DNA of 12,933 nucleotides from SAR324 cluster bacterium (GTDB lineage: Bacteria > SAR324 > JACQKK01), in the NCBI GenBank assembly GCA_022572825.1, contig JACZVE010000039.1:1-12933 (forward strand). Reading direction: 5' to 3'. Position 1 is the first letter of the stretch; each line of letters starts with the position of its first letter. The position numbers and the translations under genes were made by a program. Positions 8,160 through 12,933 of this stretch are shown here, one piece after another. The notes below the pieces were generated by a model that worked only from the letters and a program-made list of their open reading frames with translations, searched no databases and was not told where the DNA came from.

Positions 8160-8564
8160 ATGGCCAAGGAAGATCGCAAGGACAAGACCGTTGAGCAGAT
8201 CGCCGACATCCTCGGCATCGGCAATTTCGACACCCACCTGTTCCTATGCACCGGCCCCGACTGTTGCACCCCGGAAGAGGGCATGGCAGCCTGGCAGGTG
8301 GTCAAGCGTACCGTTAAGGCACTCAATCCCGATTTGCGTCATTCGAAGCTCTACCGCACCAAGGTGAACTGCCTGCGCATGTGCAAAGGCGGTCCGATCG
8401 CCGTGTCCTACCCGCAGGGCAAGTGGTTTCACAGCGTGACCGAGGAAAACGCGGCGAGCGTCGTCGAGTACCTGCAATCCGGGGCCACCGAGCCCCATCC
8501 GCTCGAGTTCCGGGCGCATCCGCTCTTCCCGCACAACGACGCCCGCGACGACCCGCAAGCGTAG
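8160..8564 (+). CDS. Thioredoxin-fold [2Fe-2S] ferredoxin
   Basis: This protein is 134 residues from ATG 8160; an in-frame ATG at 8118 has no ribosome site. The pattern HLFLCTGPDCC...NCLRMCKGGPIAVSYPQGKWF matches thioredoxin-like ferredoxins (shown split: HLFLCTGPDCC at 26-36; NCLRMCKGGP at 70-79; YPQGKWF at 84-90). Cys30, Cys71 and Cys75 plus Cys35 or Cys36 would carry a [2Fe-2S] cluster for one-electron transfer. The adjacent Cys35-Cys36 pair is unusual, because most relatives have one Cys there. An N-terminal helical extension (1-24, rich in Lys/Asp) and a Pro/His-rich tail (109-134) lie outside the fold. Redox partners are unknown; the next gene is an NAD(P)-dependent oxidoreductase. It follows the 78-residue gene by 69 bp on the same strand. 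Confidence 0.85.
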   Translation: MAKEDRKDKTVEQIADILGIGNFDTHLFLCTGPDCCTPEEGMAAWQVVKRTVKALNPDLRHSKLYRTKVNCLRMCKGGPIAVSYPQGKWFHSVTEENAASVVEYLQSGATEPHPLEFRAHPLFPHNDARDDPQA

Positions 8565-8620
8565 CTCCTCCCCCGGGCGCGGCGAGCGTTGCAGTGCCCG
8601 CGGCCCCGCGCCGACCGTTC

Positions 8621-9571
8621 ATGGACCAACCCGCCTATCATCTCGACGGCAGGCGCCTGCTCTCGCTGCTGTCACCTGCCGAGGCGCTGCGGGCCGTGCA
8701 GAGCTTCTTCGCGTCCCATGGCCGCGAGGCGGTCACCGTGCCGTCGCGCATTCATCTGCGCGCGCCCGGGCGCGACACGATCGGCCTTTACATGCCGGCC
8801 GCCTCCCGCGAATATATCGGCCTGAAGCTGGTGCACCTGATGCCGCGGCGCTTCCCTTCGGTGGAGGCGGAGATCTTTTTATACGATGCGGAAACGGGAC
8901 GACTGCTGTTCTGGGGTGACGGCAAGGCGATGACCGCGCTGCGCACCTCGGCCGTGTCGACCGCGGCCAGCCTGAAGCTGCTGCCCGGCTGCCGCAGACT
9001 GGTGGTGTATGGTGCCGGGGTGCAGGCGGCCGCCCACGTCACCGCGTTCGCCTCCGCCTACCCCGAACTGGAAACCGTCTGGGCCATCACCCGCTCCGCA
9101 GGCAGCTTTCAGCGGCTGCAAGCGGCAGTGGATCCCGTCCTGCGTGCGCGGCTGCGCCACGGCACGACGCCGAACGCGCTGCTGGAGCAGGCGGACTGCG
9201 TCATCACCACGACCCCGGCGCCGGAACCGCTGTTCCAGTGGCACCGGCTCGCAACCCGCTGTCACCTGGTGGGCATCGGTTCCGCCACGCACGAGATGAA
9301 CGAGCTTCCCGCGGAGGCGTTTCTGGAAGGCCGCGTGTGGGTGGACACCCGCAACGCCCTGGAGGAATCCGGAGACCTGCGCGCCGCGATGGGACGGGGC
9401 TGGACGGCGTCCCGACTGGCCGGCGACCTCTTCGACCTGCTGGGGCCGGGCCCGCCGCCGCGGCGCGGTGAAGGACGCACCGTGTTCAAGTCGGTGGGCC
9501 ACGCCGCCCAGGATCTGGCGATCCTGATCCACCTGTGGCAGCGCGTGCGTGACGAGGGCCTGTCGGACTGA
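8621..9571 (+). CDS. Ornithine cyclodeaminase / mu-crystallin family NAD(P)-dependent oxidoreductase
   Basis: This protein has 316 residues, the usual length for the family (about 310-350). The family includes ornithine cyclodeaminase, alanine dehydrogenase and ketimine/pyrroline-2-carboxylate reductases. Landmarks are LKLVHLMP (68-75) with the substrate-binding Lys69, ALRTSAVST (106-114), the Rossmann dinucleotide loop VVYGAGVQA (128-136), DCVITTTPAPEPLF, and VWVDTRNALEESGDL. The substrate cannot be assigned: the segment GSATHEMNELP replaces the GADxPGKxELD typical of true ornithine cyclodeaminases, so a reductase or alanine-dehydrogenase-like role is more likely. ATG at 8621 was chosen because the family homology begins right there (YHLDGRRLL); no clear ribosome site is visible. 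It ends 113 bp before the end of a convergent FAH-family gene. Confidence 0.88.
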   Translation: MDQPAYHLDGRRLLSLLSPAEALRAVQSFFASHGREAVTVPSRIHLRAPGRDTIGLYMPAASREYIGLKLVHLMPRRFPSVEAEIFLYDAETGRLLFWGDGKAMTALRTSAVSTAASLKLLPGCRRLVVYGAGVQAAAHVTAFASAYPELETVWAITRSAGSFQRLQAAVDPVLRARLRHGTTPNALLEQADCVITTTPAPEPLFQWHRLATRCHLVGIGSATHEMNELPAEAFLEGRVWVDTRNALEESGDLRAAMGRGWTASRLAGDLFDLLGPGPPPRRGEGRTVFKSVGHAAQDLAILIHLWQRVRDEGLSD

Positions 9572-9632
9572 CATTCCCCGCCCGCGCAAGGGAATGATCG
9601 CAGCCCTGCAACGTAGCCGGCCGGACTGGCCG
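9572..9632. terminator. Two inverted repeats between convergent genes, possible bidirectional terminator
   Basis: CATTCCC (9572-9578) pairs with GGGAATG (9590-9596), a 7-bp stem with an 11-base loop. CGGCC (9618-9622) pairs with GGCCG (9628-9632), a 5-bp stem. Both lie directly after the plus-strand oxidoreductase stop and before the end of the minus-strand FAH gene. No T-tract follows, so termination by this site is only suggested by position. Confidence 0.3.
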
Positions 9633-9684
9633 CATCGCTCCACTATCCCACGCCGGCGGGCCGGCGATATGGCGGTGGAAGCCC

Positions 9685-10539
9685 TCACGCCCGCGGCCGC
9701 ACCTGCTGGGTCTGGGTGCCCAGCCTGGCGATGGTCAGCTCGACCGTGTCGCCCGCCTTGAGATACGCGCCGGGATCCTTCATGCCGACCGCCACCCCCG
9801 CCGGCGTGCCGGTGGTGATCACGTCCCCCGCCTCCAGGGTGAAGAACTGGCTGGCGTACCAGACCATGTGGGGCACGTTGAAGATAAAGTCGCTGGTGTT
9901 GCTGCTCTGGCGCACCTTGCCGTTGACCTTGAGGCTCAGGTCGAGCTGGTGCGGGTCGCCCACCTCGTCCGGCGTGACCAGCCAGGGGCCCAGCGGGCCG
10001 AAGTGGTCGTGGCTTTTCCCCCGCACCCACTGGCTGCCCCGGAACTGAAAATCCCGCTCGCTCACGTCGTTGCAGATCAGATAGCCCGCCACGTGCTCGA
10101 GGGCCTCGTCCCGCGACGGCAGATTGGCCACGCGATCCTTCATCACGAATGCCAGTTCCACCTCGTAATCCAGCCGCGTGCTGTCCTTGGGGACGATGAT
10201 GTCGTCGTCCGGGCCGCAGATGCACGAGGTATGCTTGGTGAAGATTTCGGGCTCCTTGGGAATCTCCGCGCCCACCTCCGCCGCGTGGCGCCGGTAATTG
10301 AGCCCGATGGCGATGAACTTGTGGGGCCGCGCCACCGGCGGCCCCAGCCGCGGGGAATCCGCCACTGGCGGGCAGTGCGCCCGTGCGTCGACCACCTCGC
10401 GGAGCCGCGAGAGGCCGCCGGCGGCGAAGAACTCGGGCGTGAAGTCCGAGATGTGATAGGAAACGTCCAGGCGGGTGCCGTCGTCCAGTTGCACGGCGGG
10501 CTTTTCCCGGCCGGCTACACCAACGCGAATCAGTTTCAT
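9685..10539 (-). CDS. Fumarylacetoacetate hydrolase family protein
   Basis: This is a 284-residue soluble enzyme of the FAH fold (FAHD/HpcE/MhpD-like), which cleaves or hydrates carbon-carbon bonds of 2-oxo acids with a bound divalent metal. Features are a short N-terminal domain (MKLIRVGVAG), then IGLNYRRHAAEVGAEIP (78-94), EPEIFTK, and metal ligands in DYEVELAF (124-131, Glu126 and Glu128). NDVSERD (157-163), GKSHDHFGPLGPWL (174-187) and TTGTPAGV are also present. The ligand spacing E-x-E plus a downstream acidic residue is intact, so it is probably active. The substrate is not assignable from sequence. ATG 10539 was chosen: AAGG lies about 8 bases upstream, whereas an upstream ATG at 10578 has no ribosome site. 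It converges with the oxidoreductase at 8621-9571; there is no obvious pathway partner. Confidence 0.88.
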   Translation of the reverse strand: MKLIRVGVAGREKPAVQLDDGTRLDVSYHISDFTPEFFAAGGLSRLREVVDARAHCPPVADSPRLGPPVARPHKFIAIGLNYRRHAAEVGAEIPKEPEIFTKHTSCICGPDDDIIVPKDSTRLDYEVELAFVMKDRVANLPSRDEALEHVAGYLICNDVSERDFQFRGSQWVRGKSHDHFGPLGPWLVTPDEVGDPHQLDLSLKVNGKVRQSSNTSDFIFNVPHMVWYASQFFTLEAGDVITTGTPAGVAVGMKDPGAYLKAGDTVELTIARLGTQTQQVRPRA

Positions 10540-10730
10540 CGTTGCGCCTTTGCCGTAAATCTCCCGAAGGTGGGTCATGAACGGACTACCCTTTATCCCC
10601 TTTGCCGGGAATGCGCAATCCGGCAGCGGACACCGCGCACCGTCGGCGCCGTACGCGCTTCGGCCGGTGCCGGCATCGGATCAACGCGGCGGAGCGGGTG
10701 GGGCCGGCATGCCCGCTGGGCTGCGCCAGA

Positions 10731-10772
10731 ACCTCACCCCCCGGCCCCCTCGCCCGCGGGAGAGAGGGAGCC
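10731..10772 (+). repeat. REP-like intergenic palindromic element, copy A
   Basis: The stretch reads CCTCACCCCCCGGCCCC, then an imperfect stem around the perfect palindrome CCCGCGGG, ending GAGAGAGGGAG. Extended palindromic elements of the CTCACCCC...CCCTC-loop-GAGGG type are common between genes in many proteobacteria. A diverged inverted copy is seen at 11610-11655. It may act on mRNA ends or be a passive repeat. Confidence 0.5.
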
Positions 10773-10910
10773 GCGCGCGGCTGGCAAGCGATGCCGAAGG
10801 GCAGATATGGGATTTTAGCGCAACCCTATCAACGCGCGTAATTCATAAGATTCATTCAGTGAAGTTCTGATTCACGACACCACAACTTCCGACCAGTGCT
10901 TCCATCCAAC

Positions 10911-10917
10911 GGAGGAG
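10911..10917 (+). promoter_or_regulatory. Strong ribosome binding site of the DUF981-like gene
   Basis: GGAGGAG, 7 bases before the ATG at 10925, matches the anti-Shine-Dalgarno sequence nearly fully. It is the strongest ribosome site in the window and fixes the start of that gene. Confidence 0.75.
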
Positions 10918-10924
10918 AGACGGG

Positions 10925-11527
10925 ATGTTCATCGACTATCTGACCCTGATGCTGATCAATCTGGTGGCCGGCCTGGCCCTGCTGGCCGCCTGGATCTTCC
11001 TGGACGTGGGTTCGCCCCGCGAGCGGCGCTGGGCGCCGGGCCTGATGATGTCCGGCTTTCTTTCCCTCGTCACGGGGCTGCACATGATCTTCACCTGGCC
11101 GCTGCCCGGCAGTTTTAACATCCTCTTCGGGGAGATGGCGGTGTTTTTCGGAGTGCTTTTGCTGGGGCTGGCGTTGGTATTGATCTCCGGCCTGGACCTG
11201 CTGCCGGTGGCCATTTACGCCACGATCGTGGGCGTGGCGTCGATTCTCATCGGCATTCAGGTGCTCAACCTCGGGCTGACCGAGAATCCGCCGCTCTCCG
11301 GCGCCGGCTTCATCTGGATGGGCGTCATCGGCGTGTTGGCGCTGCCCATGCTGCGATTTCAGCAGGTGCCGGCGTTCCGTCTTTTCGGCGCCATCGGCCT
11401 GCTCATCGCGGCCATCTTCTGGGGCGCCACCGGCTATGTGGCCTACTGGGGCCACGTGGAGCCGTTCGGTAAATGGAAGCCGCTGCCCCTGCAGTACGAG
11501 ATGGAGATGCAGCAGCCGCGGCAGTAG
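10925..11527 (+). CDS. Six-helix membrane protein, DUF981-like
   Basis: This 200-residue integral inner-membrane protein resembles DUF981 family proteins, which start with MFIDxLTLMLINxVAG. Assignment is from recall of the pattern, not a search. Predicted helices are at about 5-25, 38-57, 67-88, 93-113, 126-142 and 152-176. A positively charged loop, SPRERRWAPG (30-39), lies between helices 1 and 2, and the hydrophilic tail ends EMEMQQPRQ. An AmiS/UreI amide or urea channel has similar size, but its conserved sequence pattern is not seen. A very strong ribosome site precedes it, which suggests real, possibly abundant expression. No substrate or partner is known. The gene stands alone, flanked on both sides by inverted REP-like repeats, and the neighbouring genes run the other way. 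Confidence 0.75.
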   Translation: MFIDYLTLMLINLVAGLALLAAWIFLDVGSPRERRWAPGLMMSGFLSLVTGLHMIFTWPLPGSFNILFGEMAVFFGVLLLGLALVLISGLDLLPVAIYATIVGVASILIGIQVLNLGLTENPPLSGAGFIWMGVIGVLALPMLRFQQVPAFRLFGAIGLLIAAIFWGATGYVAYWGHVEPFGKWKPLPLQYEMEMQQPRQ

Positions 11528-11609
11528 GGGAGGTCGGCTTTCCTGGGCCCGCCTTTGCGAAAGGCCGCCGCGCGGCTGAGGAGGTGGGGAATTCCCGAAT
11601 GCGCAGCGA

Positions 11610-11655
11610 GGGCCCTCGCGCTCCCTTTCACGCAAGAGCGGGTCGGGCGTGAGAC
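11610..11655 (-). repeat. REP-like intergenic palindromic element, copy B (inverted, diverged)
   Basis: Read on the minus strand this is CTCACGCCCGACCCGCTC, a short loop region (TTGCGTG), then AAAGGGAGCG. It follows the same plan as copy A (CTCAC-C-run, pyrimidine arm, loop, GGGAG arm) with several changes and small gaps. It lies 83 bp after the DUF981-like stop, near the end of the minus-strand HAD gene, where it might serve as a two-way transcription end. Confidence 0.45.
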
Positions 11656-11676
11656 GAGACAACGCCCAGCGGTACC

Positions 11677-12585
11677 CTAGCCTCTAAGAACCTCCTCCAG
11701 CGCATCGGCCACGCCTTCCTGGTCGTGGTCGCCGGTGATGCGGTCCGCCACCGCCTTGACGGCGGGCACGGCGTTGCCCATGGCGATGCCCAGACCGGCA
11801 CTGCCGATCATCTCCACGTCGTTGGCCTCGTCGCCGATTGCAATCACGCGCTCGGGGTGGGCCGCCGCCTCGGGAAAGAGCGCCTGGAAGGCGCGCCATT
11901 TGGACGTGCCCGGGTCGAAGAACTCAGTGACCTTGCCGTAGGCGCCGTCGATGTAGAGCACCATGGAGTGGTTGCGGGTGATGCCGGCCAGGCGCCGCTG
12001 CACCCGCGTGGAGGCGGCGTCGAAACCGTTCTCGCGTCCCAGCGCCGCCACCTCCACCACGTTGGAAATACTCGCCTGCCCCAGCCGCGGGCGCACCCGC
12101 ATGTACAGGGGGTTACGGCCCAGATAGGCCTCGAAGTGCGGGTCCCCCTCGCCCCGGCTGACGTAGTACAGCGGTGGCTCGGGATGGCGGTGGGAAAACA
12201 CCAGGGTGGACAGACCTTCGCCATGGAGTGTCTCCACCACCCGCGGCCAAAGCTCGGGCGCCAGAAAATTGGTGTAGCGCACCTCGGCTCCCCGCGGCGA
12301 CAGGCCCACGGCCCCCCCGTTGGCGACCATGTGAAAGGGCGGCAGATCGAGCCCCTCGGTCACTCTCAGCAGGGAGCGGTAGGTGCGCCCCGTCGCCACC
12401 ACCAGTTGCATCCCCGCCGCCACCGCCCGGATCAGCGCCCCGCGAGTGCGCGGCGACACGGTGCCCCGGCTGTCCAGCAGGGTGCCGTCCAGGTCCACCA
12501 GCAGGTAGTCCCAATATTTCCTTGGCCTGATGGGATGCGGGCGAGAAGCCTTCTCAGGGTCGCACACGGTCTTAACCCTCGTCAT
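11677..12585 (-). CDS. Cof-type HAD superfamily phosphatase
   Basis: This 302-residue cytosolic protein belongs to the HAD IIB (Cof) branch, which dephosphorylates small metabolites such as sugar phosphates, flavin mononucleotide or pyridoxal phosphate. All four motifs are intact. The nucleophile motif is VDLDGTLLDS (30-39, Asp31 nucleophile and Asp33 acid/base). Motif II is VATGR (63-67), motif III is Lys229 in TSKWRAF, and motif IV is IGDEANDVEMI (250-260). The cap spans ~85-225 and begins ANGGAV. The cap residues that set substrate choice do not allow a specific assignment. ATG 12585 was chosen over an in-frame TTG at 12636; no strong ribosome site is seen, and ~25 poorly conserved residues precede the HAD fold, so a start further in (GTG near 12567) is possible. 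Its promoter should lie in the AT-rich gap upstream. Confidence 0.9.
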   Translation of the reverse strand: MTRVKTVCDPEKASRPHPIRPRKYWDYLLVDLDGTLLDSRGTVSPRTRGALIRAVAAGMQLVVATGRTYRSLLRVTEGLDLPPFHMVANGGAVGLSPRGAEVRYTNFLAPELWPRVVETLHGEGLSTLVFSHRHPEPPLYYVSRGEGDPHFEAYLGRNPLYMRVRPRLGQASISNVVEVAALGRENGFDAASTRVQRRLAGITRNHSMVLYIDGAYGKVTEFFDPGTSKWRAFQALFPEAAAHPERVIAIGDEANDVEMIGSAGLGIAMGNAVPAVKAVADRITGDHDQEGVADALEEVLRG

Positions 12586-12909
12586 TTGAGCGCACCAGTT
12601 CGTATCAAATTGGCACGAAATGCCCGATCTGGCCAATTACTCCCTTCCTGCACAAGACCAATTGCCGCCGCGATTGACTCATGCGGCCCATTCCTGCCTG
12701 CCCGGTCCCGAAATGCACAGAATTATCCTGGAATTATATAAGAAAGTTATTGGGACCCTAATCAACTGTCATACGTTTATCAATTCAGCCCAGACAAATT
12801 ATGGGGAAATATTCATGGATGTGGTTAATAAGACAGTGGCTGTCAGGTCTACGCGTCTCCTGCATTCAAGCCCGGATATTATATAATTTCTGAACAAAAT
12901 GGGGTCTAT
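12586..12909 (+). other. AT-rich intergenic region with promoter-like and operator-like elements
   Basis: This stretch is clearly AT-richer than the rest. ATTATATAA occurs twice (12733-12741 and 12878-12886). GACAG-TGG-CTGTC (12832-12844) is a perfect 5-bp inverted repeat. A short frame of 23 codons (12815-12886) starts with an ATG after GGGGAA and could be a leader peptide, but has no other support. The longer frame 12620-12886 shows no protein-like features. Confidence 0.5.
12882..12887 (+). promoter_or_regulatory. Candidate -10 element for the gene at the right edge
   Basis: TATAAT is an exact match to the sigma-70 -10 consensus, placed 22 bases before the ATG at 12910, consistent with a short leader. 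No good -35 hexamer (TTGACA-like) is seen at 16-18 bp, so it may need an activator; the GACAG/CTGTC palindrome lies about 40 bp upstream. Confidence 0.35.
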
Positions 12910-12933
12910 ATGGTGAGTAACATTCTTCATGCG
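12910..12933 (+). CDS. Possible start of a gene cut by the window edge
   Basis: Eight codons, MVSNILHA, are open to the window end. GGGG (12901-12904) just upstream may serve as a weak ribosome site, and a TATAAT lies 22 bases before. Nothing can be said about the product. A GTG at 12913 is an alternative start. Confidence 0.3.

Larger units (their letters stand above)
10540..10924 (+). other. Intergenic region between divergent genes, containing a REP-like repeat and promoter-region motifs
   Basis: This divergent gap separates the FAH-family gene (minus) from the DUF981-like gene (plus). It holds a REP-like GC-rich repeat at 10731-10772. Closer to the plus-strand gene, composition becomes AT-richer. 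GATTCA occurs twice, 20 bp apart (10849-10854 and 10869-10874, two helical turns). GAAGTT (10861-10866) and AACTTC (10884-10889) form an inverted pair. These might be activator or repressor sites; no clean -35/-10 pair could be chosen. Confidence 0.45.

Noticed and set aside
8879..10225. Minus-strand open frame of 448 codons
   Set aside because: It runs across two well-supported genes in a different frame, with low-complexity Gly/Arg/His composition.
10925..11527. AmiS/UreI-type amide or urea channel
   Set aside because: Size and helix count are similar, but the start (MFIDYLTLMLINLVAG) fits DUF981 better and AmiS/UreI conserved features are not seen.
11725..12741. Plus-strand open frame of 338 codons opposite the HAD phosphatase
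   Set aside because: The minus strand has all four HAD motifs; the plus frame is His/Gly/Arg-rich shadow sequence.

Overview
The window is GC-rich, densely packed bacterial chromosome. Gene content (methylcrotonyl-CoA-type carboxylase, Omp85-type outer-membrane barrel, nadD/rlmH, a PilZ protein, apt) points to a Gram-negative proteobacterium, most likely beta or gamma. That placement is inferred from family resemblance and base composition; no rRNA or tRNA is present to fix it. No CRISPR array or complete insertion sequence was seen.

Layout, left to right. (1) 2-577 is the 3' end of a biotin-dependent acyl-CoA carboxylase carboxyltransferase gene. It overlaps by four bases a large gene (574-3477) for an exported protein that joins an M1-aminopeptidase-like region, with every recognisable catalytic position replaced, to a C-terminal Omp85/BamA-like beta-barrel. 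This is the most unusual gene here. (2) 3478-4256 has no convincing gene. It holds a CRP/FNR-like palindrome, a long-loop inverted repeat and an AT-rich block of repeated ATTGC motifs ahead of a small DNA-binding protein gene (4257-4631, HTH plus AbrB/SpoVT fold). (3) nadD and rlmH run leftward, directly adjacent, without the rsfS gene that often separates them. (4) Divergent from nadD and only 27 bp away, a rightward set begins: a membrane-anchored PilZ protein, apt, a 78-residue unknown protein, a thioredoxin-fold [2Fe-2S] ferredoxin and an ornithine cyclodeaminase/mu-crystallin-family oxidoreductase. (5) A fumarylacetoacetate-hydrolase-family gene converges on it from the minus strand. (6) A six-helix DUF981-like membrane protein gene is flanked by two inverted, diverged copies of a REP-like repeat. 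(7) A minus-strand Cof-type HAD phosphatase gene follows, then an AT-rich region with a promoter-like site and possibly the first codons of another gene at the right edge.

Functionally this is mostly housekeeping: NAD synthesis, ribosome methylation and purine salvage, plus leucine/isoprenoid-type acyl-CoA catabolism at the left edge. The accessory points of interest are the pseudo-peptidase/barrel fusion, the solitary HTH-AbrB regulator with its upstream repeats, and the repeat-flanked membrane gene. All functions are read from sequence motifs by eye; no database search was possible.
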